Part shown: positions 16,852 to 25,916 of the stretch, in pieces | Position numbering within the stretch: the first letter of the stretch is position 1 | Layout of the letters: every line of letters starts with the position of its first letter | DNA from: an uncultured Porphyromonadaceae bacterium | GTDB taxonomy: Bacteria > Bacteroidota > Bacteroidia > Bacteroidales > UBA11471 | DNA: 64,000 nucleotides | NCBI GenBank assembly: GCA_900542765.1 | Contig: UQOX01000012.1 | Span: 4,488 to 68,487, forward strand | Reading direction: 5' to 3' | Program-made: the position numbers and the translations under genes | The notes under the pieces: model-generated | The model's input: only the letters and a program-made list of their open reading frames with translations | Told to the model about the DNA's origin: nothing | Databases searched by the model: none

Positions 16852-18042
16852 ATGACTAAACTCGGAACTGCCCTTTCAGAAATCGGAACCAAAGTCGTCC
16901 TATGCGGTTCGGGCGAACTCGGCAAAGAGGTCGCCATCGAACTACAACGCTATGGTGTGGAAGTCGTTGCCCTCGACAAATACCCCAACGCCCCCGCTAT
17001 GCAAGTGGCTCACCGCTCCTATGTGCTGTCGATGCTCGACGGAGCCAAGCTGCGTGAAATCATCGAAAAAGAGAAACCCGACCACATCATACCCGAGGTC
17101 GAGGCCATCGCCACCCCCACCCTCGTAGAACTCGAAAAAGAGGGTTACAACGTCACCCCCACGGCCAAAGCGACCTTCCTCACCATGAACCGCGAAGGCA
17201 TACGCCGCCTCGCCGCCGAAGAACTGGGGCTGAAAACCTCGCCCTACCGCTTCGCCTCGACCCGGGAAGAATTTGAGGCCGCCGTGGCCGAAATAGGCAT
17301 GCCCTGCGTCGTAAAACCCATCATGAGCTCGTCGGGCCACGGCCAAAGCGTCATACGCACCCAAGCCGACATCGACCACGCCTGGCACTACGCCCAAGAA
17401 GGCGGACGCGCCGGAGCCGGACGCGTCATCGTCGAAGGCTTTGTCAATTTCGACTACGAGATAACCCTCCTCACCGTGCGCCACATCGGTGGCACCACCT
17501 TCCTCAAACCCATCGGACACCACCAGGTCGACGGCGACTACCGCGAATCGTGGCAACCGCAAGCCATGAGCGAGAAAGCCCTGAAAGCCGCCGAAGAGAT
17601 TGCCGGCAAAATCACGGCCGCACTGGGTGGCTGGGGCATCTTCGGTGTCGAGATGTTTATCTGCGGCGACGAAGTGATATTCAGTGAAGTGTCGCCCCGT
17701 CCGCACGATACGGGCATGGTAACGATGATTTCGCAAGACCTGTCGGAGTTTGCCCTCCACGCCCGCGCCGTGCTGGGACTTCCCGTCCCGGGAATCCGCT
17801 TCCACGCCCCGTCGGCCTCCAAGGCCATCGTCGTCGAAGGCGATACCGACAAGGTCGAGTTCGACAACCTCGAAGAGGTATTGAGCGAACCCGACGTGCA
17901 AATACGCATATTCGGCAAGGCCGAAGTCAAGGGGCACCGCCGCCTGGGTGTGATTCTGGCGTCTGCCGACACGGTCGAAGAGGCATTGGCCAAAGCCGAA
18001 CGCGCCTATGCCAAACTCAAAATACGCACGCTTCCCCGCTAA
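16852..18042 (+). CDS. purT: Formate-dependent phosphoribosylglycinamide formyltransferase
   Basis: A 396-residue ATP-grasp enzyme that formylates GAR with formate and ATP in purine synthesis. [16 protein letters not shown] is the N-terminal substrate-binding loop; [16 protein letters not shown] and the ATP-grasp core with [13 protein letters not shown] match PurT rather than PurK. Full length. It lies between two hairpins, so it is likely a single-gene unit; a weak -7-like TACCTTCA precedes the ATG closely. Confidence 0.95.
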   Translation: MTKLGTALSEIGTKVVLCGSGELGKEVAIELQRYGVEVVALDKYPNAPAMQVAHRSYVLSMLDGAKLREIIEKEKPDHIIPEVEAIATPTLVELEKEGYNVTPTAKATFLTMNREGIRRLAAEELGLKTSPYRFASTREEFEAAVAEIGMPCVVKPIMSSSGHGQSVIRTQADIDHAWHYAQEGGRAGAGRVIVEGFVNFDYEITLLTVRHIGGTTFLKPIGHHQVDGDYRESWQPQAMSEKALKAAEEIAGKITAALGGWGIFGVEMFICGDEVIFSEVSPRPHDTGMVTMISQDLSEFALHARAVLGLPVPGIRFHAPSASKAIVVEGDTDKVEFDNLEEVLSEPDVQIRIFGKAEVKGHRRLGVILASADTVEEALAKAERAYAKLKIRTLPR

Positions 18043-18062
18043 TTCACCCCTCCGATAAAACG

Positions 18063-18100
18063 AAGCGGCCAGCCTTCTGCAAGGCTGGCCGCTTTTTTCT
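18063..18100. terminator. Bidirectional terminator between purT and mrp
   Basis: Perfect 14-base stem (18063-18076 with 18081-18094) with a CTGC loop; T-runs on the plus strand and a shorter one on the minus strand. Confidence 0.88.
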
Positions 18101-18144
18101 TTTGGGTACTCCCTCCTGACAGAGGGACGGCCCCCAAAACAAAA

Positions 18145-19254
18145 CTACGACTTGTGGGTCTCGACAATCTGTGTCGGAGGCAATGATTCGTTGCGACGAT
18201 CCACGGCCTCGACCACAGCCCGGGCCAACTCGGCAAAAGCCTGCCCAGTGACCGTATTCTCGTCGAGAGCCACGGGCCGGCCGTCGTCTCCCCCCTCGCA
18301 GATGCTCTGCACGATGGGAATCTGGCCAAGCAGGGGAATATTCATCTCCTCGGCCAAATGCTTTGCCCCTTCCTTTCCGAAGAGGTAATAGCGGTTCTCG
18401 GGCAGTTCGGCCGGTGTAAACCACGACATATTCTCGACCAACCCCAGCACCGGCACGTTCACCTTCTCGTTGGTAAACATGTCGATACCCTTGCGGGCAT
18501 CGGCCAGCGCCACTTGTTGGGGAGTGGAGACCACAATCGCCCCGGTGATGGCCAAGGTCTGTATGAGGGTGAGATGAATGTCGCTCGTTCCCGGGGGCAG
18601 GTCGAGCACAAAATAGTCGAGGTCGCCCCACGCGGCATCGGCGATGAGTTGTTTCAGCGCGTTGCTGGCCATTCCGCCCCGCCACACGACAGCACTCTCG
18701 GGATTTACAAAGAAGCCTATCGAGAGGAGCTTTACGCCGTATTTCTCCACAGGGAGGATAAGATCGCGTCCGTCGATATTCTCGGCATAGGGACGGGCGT
18801 CTTCGACATCGAACATCTTGGGCATCGACGGGCCGAAAATATCGGCATCGAGCAAGCCCACCTTGTAACCTTGGCGAGCCAAGGCGACAGCCAGATTGGC
18901 CGAGACGGTCGATTTGCCCACACCGCCTTTTCCCGAAGAGACCGCGATGATGTTCTTGACCTGCGGCAGGAGCTTCCCGGGCGCAGGCGCCTGCGCCTGA
19001 CGGCTCTTGACCCGTATGTTACCTTTGATGTCGACCTCCTCGCCCACATAAGTGAGAATGGCGGTCTCGGCCGCTTTCACCACCGACTTCTGGAAAGGGT
19101 CGTTGGCTCGCTCGAAAATGAGCGAGAAAGAGACCTTGTTGCCCTCGATGCGAATGTCGTCTTCGACCATGCCGGCCGCAACGAGGTCTTTCCCGTTACC
19201 GGGATAACGCACCGTAGCCAGTGCGTCGAGAATCAGTTTTGGATATATTGCCAT
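18145..19254 (-). CDS. mrp: Mrp / ApbC-family P-loop ATPase lacking the usual CxxC
   Basis: A 369-residue protein: N-terminal MIP18 (DUF59) domain to about residue 85, then a MinD-like ATPase with Walker A GKGGVGKS at 108-115, LLDADIFGPSMPKMF and LDLPPGTSD. ApbC proteins carry iron-sulfur clusters for delivery to apo-enzymes using a C-terminal CPxC; here the matching segment, residues 274-293, reads ENMSWFTPAELPENRYYLFG without cysteines. The same substitution is, to my recollection, usual in Bacteroidota. Last gene of the regulator-trmB-mrp unit. Confidence 0.9.
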   Translation of the reverse strand: MAIYPKLILDALATVRYPGNGKDLVAAGMVEDDIRIEGNKVSFSLIFERANDPFQKSVVKAAETAILTYVGEEVDIKGNIRVKSRQAQAPAPGKLLPQVKNIIAVSSGKGGVGKSTVSANLAVALARQGYKVGLLDADIFGPSMPKMFDVEDARPYAENIDGRDLILPVEKYGVKLLSIGFFVNPESAVVWRGGMASNALKQLIADAAWGDLDYFVLDLPPGTSDIHLTLIQTLAITGAIVVSTPQQVALADARKGIDMFTNEKVNVPVLGLVENMSWFTPAELPENRYYLFGKEGAKHLAEEMNIPLLGQIPIVQSICEGGDDGRPVALDENTVTGQAFAELARAVVEAVDRRNESLPPTQIVETHKS

Positions 19255-19284
19255 ATTAGATAAGAATGAAAGTTCTCTGTTGCC

Positions 19285-20043
19285 TTATTTTCCCGAAGCG
19301 GCGGCGCTGCGCTTGCTGCGGTTGAAACTGCGATAGGAGTCATACTCTATCTCCACATCGGGCTCGACATAGGCGTCACGGGGCTCGCACACGAATTGTA
19401 TGTATTTGATGGTCATGCCGCGGTCGAGCCATTGCTGCTCATAAAACGTGCGTATGGAGAGAATGTCGTCGTCGATGCCCGAGTGGTAGAGGTCATCGGT
19501 CTGCACCCGCACGGGATAGCGGTTGGCCTTCACCATCTCGCAAGTGTAGGTATAAAGGAACGGACTGTCGCATTTGAGATGTATCAGCCCGTCGGGACGC
19601 AACACCCGGCGATACAACTCCATGAAACGGGTCGAGGTGAGGCGTTTGCGCGCCTTCTTCATCTGAGGGTCGGGGAAGGTAATCCATATCTCCGACACCT
19701 CTCCGGGTGCGAAGAAATGGTCGATGAGCTCTATCGACGTGCGCAAAAAGGCCACATTGGAGAGTCCTTCCTGCAAGGAGGCTTTTGCGCCGGTCCACAT
19801 GCGGGCGCCCTTGATGTCGACGCCGATAAAGTTCTTGCGCGGATACTTGCGTGCCAGTCCCACGGCATACTCGCCTTTGCCGCAGCCCAGTTCAAGGACA
19901 ATGGGGTGGTCGTTCTTGAAAAAATCCGCATTCCAACGGCCTTGCATCGCAAAACCTTTCTCCCGCAAAACGGCAAAGGGGTATTGAAAGACATGCGGAT
20001 AGCTGCTCATGTCGTCGAATTTCTGTAATTTGTTTTTTCCCAT
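19285..20043 (-). CDS. trmB: tRNA (guanine-N7)-methyltransferase
   Basis: A 252-residue SAM-dependent enzyme making m7G46 in tRNA. The SAM motif [15 protein letters not shown] and the TrmB signature [17 protein letters not shown] are both clear, followed by FMELYRRVL and the C-terminal Y-F-x-T-like region. Long N-terminal extension of about 50 residues, common in the phylum. Located 30 bases upstream of mrp and 14 bases after the XRE-S24 gene, so probably co-transcribed with both. Confidence 0.93.
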   Translation of the reverse strand: MGKNKLQKFDDMSSYPHVFQYPFAVLREKGFAMQGRWNADFFKNDHPIVLELGCGKGEYAVGLARKYPRKNFIGVDIKGARMWTGAKASLQEGLSNVAFLRTSIELIDHFFAPGEVSEIWITFPDPQMKKARKRLTSTRFMELYRRVLRPDGLIHLKCDSPFLYTYTCEMVKANRYPVRVQTDDLYHSGIDDDILSIRTFYEQQWLDRGMTIKYIQFVCEPRDAYVEPDVEIEYDSYRSFNRSKRSAAASGK

Positions 20044-20057
20044 AGGTTGTGATTGTC

Positions 20058-20744
20058 TTACATGCGACTGTCGAAACGTATGATGTGTTCCACCACGAAG
20101 AGGTCGCGTATGTCGCTCTTGCGCACCTCTATATCGTCATATTCCTTGTTGGCGCTGCGCAGAATCACCATCGAGGGATCCTGGTGCTTGCGCACATACT
20201 TCACCATGCGGTAGTCGTCGAGGAGCACGACATATATCTGTCCCCAGAAAATGAGGTCGAGGTTGCGCACCTCCCTGATGGCCACCATGTCGCCGCAACA
20301 AATGACCGGCTGCATACTGTCTCCGCTCACCCGCACGATGCTGCTGTCGGGGCTGATAAAGGGAACGTCTATCGCCCCGATAAGGCGGTCGTTGGAGAAC
20401 ATCATGCTGCGCCCCATGTTGCCGGCGGTCACATCGACATCATAGACTTTCGCTCCCTGACGCACGTCGCTGTGTATGGCCGAGGCCGGCAACGACACGG
20501 CCTTGCTGTGCTGAGGCGGCATCATGTAGAAGACGTTGCCCCGACCGGTGAGCAGCCACTCCTTCGATACCCCCAGGCCCACGACAATCTTGTTGATGAG
20601 CGACTCGTTGATGGGCAACTTGCCATTGACATGCTTCGAGAAATTGGAACGATCGGTTTTGATGCGGTCGGCAAACTCATTCTGAGTGATTTGCAGCATT
20701 TTTATCAGCTCCCTGACCCGACCTATGAGTTCATCGTTCGTCAT
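20058..20744 (-). CDS. XRE-family regulator with S24 (LexA-like) peptidase domain
   Basis: A 228-residue protein. Residues 1-70 form a Cro/CI helix-turn-helix ([19 protein letters not shown]); residues about 110-228 form an S24 peptidase-like domain with the serine in VSGDSMQP and the general-base lysine in [10 protein letters not shown]. This layout resembles CI/LexA repressors that cleave themselves on DNA damage, though a clear Ala-Gly cleavage site was not identified (AGNMG is a candidate). Not in a prophage context here. A CACAC-GATT-GTGTG palindrome lies between its start and its -7 element. Confidence 0.88.
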   Translation of the reverse strand: MTNDELIGRVRELIKMLQITQNEFADRIKTDRSNFSKHVNGKLPINESLINKIVVGLGVSKEWLLTGRGNVFYMMPPQHSKAVSLPASAIHSDVRQGAKVYDVDVTAGNMGRSMMFSNDRLIGAIDVPFISPDSSIVRVSGDSMQPVICCGDMVAIREVRNLDLIFWGQIYVVLLDDYRMVKYVRKHQDPSMVILRSANKEYDDIEVRKSDIRDLFVVEHIIRFDSRM

Positions 20745-20784
20745 AATGTGGGAATTTTTTTATTGGACTTCCGATTTGATAAAT

Positions 20785-20802
20785 ATCACACGATTGTGTG
20801 GT
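20785..20802. promoter_or_regulatory. Palindrome that may be the operator of the XRE-S24 regulator
   Basis: CACACGATTGTGTG at 20787-20800, with flanking ATAT / TTATA nearly symmetrical. It lies 43 bases before the regulator's start and downstream of its -7 element, a usual position for self-repression. Role inferred from place and symmetry only. Confidence 0.45.
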
Positions 20803-20812
20803 TATATTACCA

Positions 20813-20834
20813 TATCTTTGTTGCAGCAAAGGTA
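20813..20834. promoter_or_regulatory. Facing -7 elements on both strands
   Basis: TATCTTTG on the plus strand (20813-20820) and TACCTTTG on the minus strand (20827-20834), six bases apart. The minus one fits the XRE-S24 gene; the plus one could serve the small gene at 21060. Confidence 0.5.
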
Positions 20835-20951
20835 AGGAAAGAGTTTCAAATATCCTATTATTTTAGGTATATTTTTTATTTCTAAGCCTTTTTGAGTAAT
20901 TTCATTTTCATGGTTTTATACCAATCATATTTCAACAAAATGGTATCCGAC

Positions 20952-21031
20952 GGGGAAGGACGACCTTTATTTTAGGATTGTTTTATCGGAGGAATGGGAA
21001 CCTCGGATTTTGGACTTCGTCGTCCTTCCCC
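20952..21031. repeat. 13-base inverted repeat upstream of a small hypothetical gene
   Basis: GGGGAAGGACGAC at 20952-20964 is exactly reversed as GTCGTCCTTCCCC at 21019-21031, separated by 54 bases, 29 bases before the ATG at 21060. It could fold into a hairpin in the leader; it is not a terminator since no T-run follows. Confidence 0.6.
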
Positions 21032-21059
21032 CCACCGGACAGGAAGAAAGGAGCAAGAC

Positions 21060-21389
21060 ATGACCGCATTAGACACCCGCCATCTGGCACTATTGTGTGC
21101 CGGGCAGTTCATTGCCCACTTCGACTACGACGACCTGGTCGACAACCGCTACCGCAGCGAGTACGAAACCTCGGTCGACAGCATTCCGCTGCGGCTGCAT
21201 TGCCGGGCGCAATTCGACAAGAAAGGCGAAGGGATTACCGATTTCGACTTCGACGTCGAAAGTTGCGACCGCCGCACCCCGATACGCATCATCGGCTCGA
21301 TGCGCGATGCCCGCGTCAAGGCCCGGCAATGGATCAACGCCTACCTCGAAAATTACCGCACCTACTCTCCTCGCGAAGTCGAGGCATAA
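21060..21389 (+). CDS. Hypothetical acidic protein
   Basis: A 109-residue protein I do not recognise. It is acidic and hydrophilic with many Asp/Arg residues (HFDYDDLVDNRYRSEYE, DFDFDVESCD), with no signal peptide or membrane segment. The ATG at 21060 was chosen because residues before it (from 20994) fall inside the inverted repeat and look non-coding. Other frames overlapping it on the same strand have low-complexity composition. The gene is alone between the regulator and the gapA terminator. That it is expressed is plausible but not certain. Confidence 0.6.
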   Translation: MTALDTRHLALLCAGQFIAHFDYDDLVDNRYRSEYETSVDSIPLRLHCRAQFDKKGEGITDFDFDVESCDRRTPIRIIGSMRDARVKARQWINAYLENYRTYSPREVEA

Positions 21390-21393
21390 AAAA

Positions 21394-21426
21394 GAGAGTT
21401 GCCCGACGGGGTGTCGGGCAACTCTC
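21394..21426 (-). terminator. Terminator of gapA
   Basis: Perfect 14-base stem (21394-21407 with 21413-21426); on the minus strand it is followed by six T. It also sits right behind the small gene on the plus strand. Confidence 0.85.
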
Positions 21427-21454
21427 GCGCTATCATTTACAAGGAGTGTAAATC

Positions 21455-22513
<1,059 letters not shown>

Positions 22514-22544
22514 TCAGAAAAATGATGCCTCATTTTTTCCGACG

Positions 22545-22552
22545 CAAAGGTA
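22545..22552 (-). promoter_or_regulatory. -7 promoter element for gapA
   Basis: TACCTTTG on the minus strand, 82 bases before the gapA start. Confidence 0.6.
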
Positions 22553-22799
22553 GCTATTTTATCTTTACCCGCGCATCTTTTTTGATAAAAAAACATCTTT
22601 TCCCGCCCCTATCCTCTTGAAAATTTTCATTTTATGGGCTATTTTGACAGGTAAACCTTACAAAATGGATTTTTCCTCCCGGACGCATCTCCGGATACCG
22701 GCCGTCCCGGCTCCCGCTCCACAAGCGGCCGACATTTCCCGATTGCCGTTTTTTATCGAATTTTAATTAGGGAAAATTTTCCATAAAAGAAAATCTCCA

Positions 22800-22807
22800 T
22801 ACCTTTG
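22800..22807 (+). promoter_or_regulatory. -7 promoter element for mdh
   Basis: TACCTTTG on the plus strand, 61 bases before the mdh ATG. Confidence 0.6.
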
Positions 22808-22868
22808 TCCTACAAACTGAGTCTTGCTTACAGTAAAAAAGATTGTATAACCCTTTAATTTTCAAATT

Positions 22869-23798
22869 ATGGCAAAAATCACAGTCGTAGGCGCCGGTAA
22901 TGTGGGTGCCACCTGTGCCAATGTTTTGGCATTCAATGAAGTGGCCGATGAAGTTGTTCTGCTCGACATCAAAGAAGGCGTCGCCGAAGGCAAAGCCCTC
23001 GACATGATGCAGACGGCAACCCTCCTCGGGTTCGACACCAAAATCAGCGGCGTAACCAACGATTATACCAAGACGGCCGGTTCGGACGTTGTTGTCATCA
23101 CCTCGGGTATTCCCCGCAAACCGGGCATGACGCGCGAAGAGCTCATCGGCGTAAACGCCGGTATCGTCAAAGCCGTGACGGACAGCATTCTCGCTCACTC
23201 GCCCAATGCCATCATCGTGTGCGTCAGCAACCCCATGGACACGATGACCTATCTGATACAGAAAACCTCGGGGCTGCCCAAAAACCGTGTCATCGGCATG
23301 GGAGGCGCCCTCGACAGCTCCCGCTTCAAATGCTACCTGAGCAAAGCCCTCAACGCCAACGCCAACGAAATCGAAGGCATCGTCATCGGCGGCCATGGCG
23401 ACACCACCATGATACCCTTGGTGCGCTTCGCCTCCTACAAAGGCATGCCCGTCGCCCAACTGCTCGAAAAAGAGACGCTCGACAAAGTCGTAGCCGACAC
23501 CATGGTGGGCGGCGCCACCCTCACCAAACTGCTCGGCACCTCGGCCTGGTATGCCCCCGGCGCTGCCGCCGCCTATGTGGCCGAAGCCGTGATACGCGAC
23601 CAGAAGAAAGTGGTTCCGTGCAGCGTCTACCTCGAAGGCGAATACGGAGAGAACGACATCTGCATCGGCGTGCCCGTCGTGCTGGGCCGCACCGGTTGGG
23701 AAAAAGTCGTCGACTTCCAACTCAACGACGAAGAGAAAGCCCTCTTCAAAGCCAGCGCGGAGGCCGTGCGCAAAACCAACAGCGCCCTCAACCTCTAA
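22869..23798 (+). CDS. mdh: Malate dehydrogenase
   Basis: A 309-residue NAD-dependent enzyme of the LDH-like malate dehydrogenase class. The N-terminal loop VGAGNVGATCAN, the substrate-binding arginines in SGIPRKPGMTREE, NPMDTMTY and the catalytic histidine in GGHGDTTM are present. The arginine at the substrate-loop position supports malate over lactate. Own promoter and terminator. Confidence 0.95.
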   Translation: MAKITVVGAGNVGATCANVLAFNEVADEVVLLDIKEGVAEGKALDMMQTATLLGFDTKISGVTNDYTKTAGSDVVVITSGIPRKPGMTREELIGVNAGIVKAVTDSILAHSPNAIIVCVSNPMDTMTYLIQKTSGLPKNRVIGMGGALDSSRFKCYLSKALNANANEIEGIVIGGHGDTTMIPLVRFASYKGMPVAQLLEKETLDKVVADTMVGGATLTKLLGTSAWYAPGAAAAYVAEAVIRDQKKVVPCSVYLEGEYGENDICIGVPVVLGRTGWEKVVDFQLNDEEKALFKASAEAVRKTNSALNL

Positions 23799-23817
23799 TA
23801 CAGACCCCGCCCTCTAT

Positions 23818-23850
23818 AACGGCTGCCCCCAACGGTGCAGCCGTTTTTTA
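23818..23850 (+). terminator. Terminator of mdh
   Basis: Stem AACGGCTGC (23818-23826) with GCAGCCGTT (23837-23845), then a T-run. Confidence 0.85.
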
Positions 23851-23914
23851 TTGCCCCGTCCAAAAATTTATCGAAAAATAGGCGGCAAATGAGAAGAGAT
23901 GCAAAATAATTTCC

Positions 23915-23922
23915 TATTTTTG
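23915..23922 (+). promoter_or_regulatory. -7 promoter element for the aldose epimerase gene
   Basis: TATTTTTG on the plus strand, 28 bases before the ATG at 23951. Confidence 0.6.
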
Positions 23923-23950
23923 AGAACGAATCATTTAAACACAGAATACC

Positions 23951-24952
23951 ATGATTGAGAAAATCAATTTCAACGGCGTCCCGGCCGTGCAATTCACCGC
24001 CGGAGGATACGAAGCCATCATGGTGCCCTCGGTCGGTGCCAATGTCGTAAAACTCAAACATCTTGCCACCGGCATCGAAATACTGCGCACCCCCAAAGCC
24101 GATGAGATGGACAACTTCAAGGAACGTCCCCAAATCTACGGCTTGCCCCTGCTCTTCCCGCCCAACCGCATCGCCGACGGCACCTATACCTTCGAAGGCC
24201 GCAAATACCAATACCCCATCACCATTCCGGCCCAGAACAACTACCACCACGGCATCATCAAAGGCGAGCCGTTCGATGTGTCGCGCACCGTCGACGGCGA
24301 CGGGTTTGCTGAGGTCGAAGCCGTCTATTACAGCAACGCCTTCAACAACGCCATCTTCCGTGACTTCCCCCACGAATTCTGCTGTCGCATGATATTCCGC
24401 CTCGACGCCGACGGTCTGCACCAGACCACCGTCTTCGAGAACCTCAGCGACAAAGACATGCCCGTGGGCATGGGATTCCACACCCCCATACGCGTACCCT
24501 TCACCGCCGACGGCAAAGCCAGTGACTACCGCCTGCGCCTCTCCGTGGGCAAACGCATGGAGATGAACGAGCGCACGCTCCCCACCGAAAAACTGCTCGA
24601 CTTCACCCCCGCCGAAGCCCCCCTGCGCACCGAAGGTATCGCCCCCTGCGGCGAAGCCATGGAGTGGGCCTTGGTAAACGAGACGCTCACCGTTGACGGC
24701 CACCCCTACAACGGTGCCATCATGACCGACACCGCCAGCGGCTGGTCGGCCTGCTACGAAGTCGATGAGAACTTCAAATACTGGACGTTCTGGAACAACG
24801 GAGGCAACGTGCCCTACGCCTGCCCCGAACCGCAAAGCTGGGCCACAAACGCTCCCAACCTCTCCGACCCCGAAGCCTACGGATTCCGTTACATCGCTCC
24901 CGGCGGCGAGTTCCGTGCGTCGACCCACCTCTTCGTCAGCAACAAGATGTAA
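23951..24952 (+). CDS. Aldose 1-epimerase-like protein
   Basis: A 333-residue protein of the galactose-mutarotase fold (GalM/YeaD type). Landmarks are PQIYGLPLLFPPNRIADG, the NNYHHGIIKGEPF block with histidines in the expected place, and the WTFWNNGGN segment near the C-terminus. It would interconvert sugar anomers in the cytosol; no signal peptide is seen. Monocistronic. The real substrate is unknown; it is not next to galactose genes. Confidence 0.85.
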   Translation: MIEKINFNGVPAVQFTAGGYEAIMVPSVGANVVKLKHLATGIEILRTPKADEMDNFKERPQIYGLPLLFPPNRIADGTYTFEGRKYQYPITIPAQNNYHHGIIKGEPFDVSRTVDGDGFAEVEAVYYSNAFNNAIFRDFPHEFCCRMIFRLDADGLHQTTVFENLSDKDMPVGMGFHTPIRVPFTADGKASDYRLRLSVGKRMEMNERTLPTEKLLDFTPAEAPLRTEGIAPCGEAMEWALVNETLTVDGHPYNGAIMTDTASGWSACYEVDENFKYWTFWNNGGNVPYACPEPQSWATNAPNLSDPEAYGFRYIAPGGEFRASTHLFVSNKM

Positions 24953-24973
24953 TCCTGTCGATTCATAAACAAG

Positions 24974-25010
24974 AAAAACGGCCTTTGCCACAATGGCAAA
25001 GGCCGTTTTT
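24974..25010. terminator. Bidirectional terminator between the epimerase and SDR genes
   Basis: Perfect 17-base stem (24974-24990 with 24994-25010) with runs of A and T at both ends; serves two converging genes. Confidence 0.92.
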
Positions 25011-25014
25011 CTTT

Positions 25015-25764
25015 CTATTCGTTCTTTATGACGCTCACGGGCATGCGCTCCCACAAGCCGGCTGGGATAAGGCGCCAGAAGAAGACCAATATCGCAAAAC
25101 GCCAGTCGATAATCACGCGACGGCGACGGTGCTCGATGGCACGGAACACCTTACGGGCCACAGGCAGCAAGGGCATGAGCATCGGGTAGTGATGCTCCTT
25201 GTTGAGCAGGTCGGTGGCCACGAAACCGGGACGTATGTCGGTAAAGGTAATTTTCAACTTCCGCATGTGCGCCAACTGGGACAAGGCATCGAGATAGGTG
25301 TTCTGCAACCGCTTCGAGGCCGAATAGGCCGTGGCCGAACCAAGCCCTTTCGTGCCTGCAATGGAAGAGACAACGGCAATCTGCCCACCGCCCCGCTGGG
25401 CAAAATAGTTGTATGCGGCCGTCACCATGCGGGTAAAGCCCATGACATTGGTTTCCATCGTGCGCAACTCCACGGCCGGGTCGAGTGTGGGATTCTGCGC
25501 GCCGATACCCGAGACATGGCAATAAATATCCATGCCGCCCATATTCTCGACCAACTGCAACATATCCGCAGCCGACGACTCCCGAGTGACATCGATACAA
25601 CCTGCCACCACCTGCGAGGGCGCCGACTGGCGAAGTTTTTCGAGCGGCTCGGCTCGCCGGCCGGCAATACCTACCCGCCACCCTTTGGCAATACACAACT
25701 TGGCAAGCTCCAAGCCTATACCCGAAGTTGCCCCCATGATGAGAATGCGTTTCACGGTATCCAT
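25015..25764 (-). CDS. Short-chain dehydrogenase/reductase
   Basis: A 249-residue SDR: cofactor loop GATSGIGLELA near residue 11, NAG-equivalent HVSG, catalytic serine in VVSSIAG, and YSASK as the YxxxK motif. A hydrophobic stretch near residues 225-240 (FAILVFFWRLIPAGLW) suggests membrane association. Substrate unknown. Single gene with -7 element TAAATTTG at 25794-25801 and a shared terminator downstream. Confidence 0.88.
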   Translation of the reverse strand: MDTVKRILIMGATSGIGLELAKLCIAKGWRVGIAGRRAEPLEKLRQSAPSQVVAGCIDVTRESSAADMLQLVENMGGMDIYCHVSGIGAQNPTLDPAVELRTMETNVMGFTRMVTAAYNYFAQRGGGQIAVVSSIAGTKGLGSATAYSASKRLQNTYLDALSQLAHMRKLKITFTDIRPGFVATDLLNKEHHYPMLMPLLPVARKVFRAIEHRRRRVIIDWRFAILVFFWRLIPAGLWERMPVSVIKNE

Positions 25765-25793
25765 GATAAACAGTTTTAAGGTTCCTCGTTTTG

Positions 25794-25801
25794 CAAATTT
25801 A
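25794..25801 (-). promoter_or_regulatory. -7 promoter element for the SDR gene
   Basis: TAAATTTG on the minus strand, 29 bases before the start. Confidence 0.5.
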
Positions 25802-25858
25802 TTCTTTTTTCTTTAATAGGCAACCATTGGGGCTTTTATTCTCAACTCCGGAGTATAA

Positions 25859-25895
25859 AAGAGAGAGGCTCGACTTTGCGTCGAACCTCTCTCTT
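25859..25895 (-). terminator. Hairpin terminator after serS
   Basis: Stem AAGAGAGAGG-TCGA paired with TCGA-CCTCTCTCTT (25859-25895) with one bulge on each arm; short T-run on the minus strand. Confidence 0.75.
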
Positions 25896-25916
25896 CCTTG
25901 TGGCAGGGAAACCCCA

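Noticed and set aside
20058..20744. XRE-S24 repressor as a sign of a prophage
   Set aside because: Neighbours are trmB and mrp on one side and gapA beyond a small gene on the other; no other phage-like genes are present.
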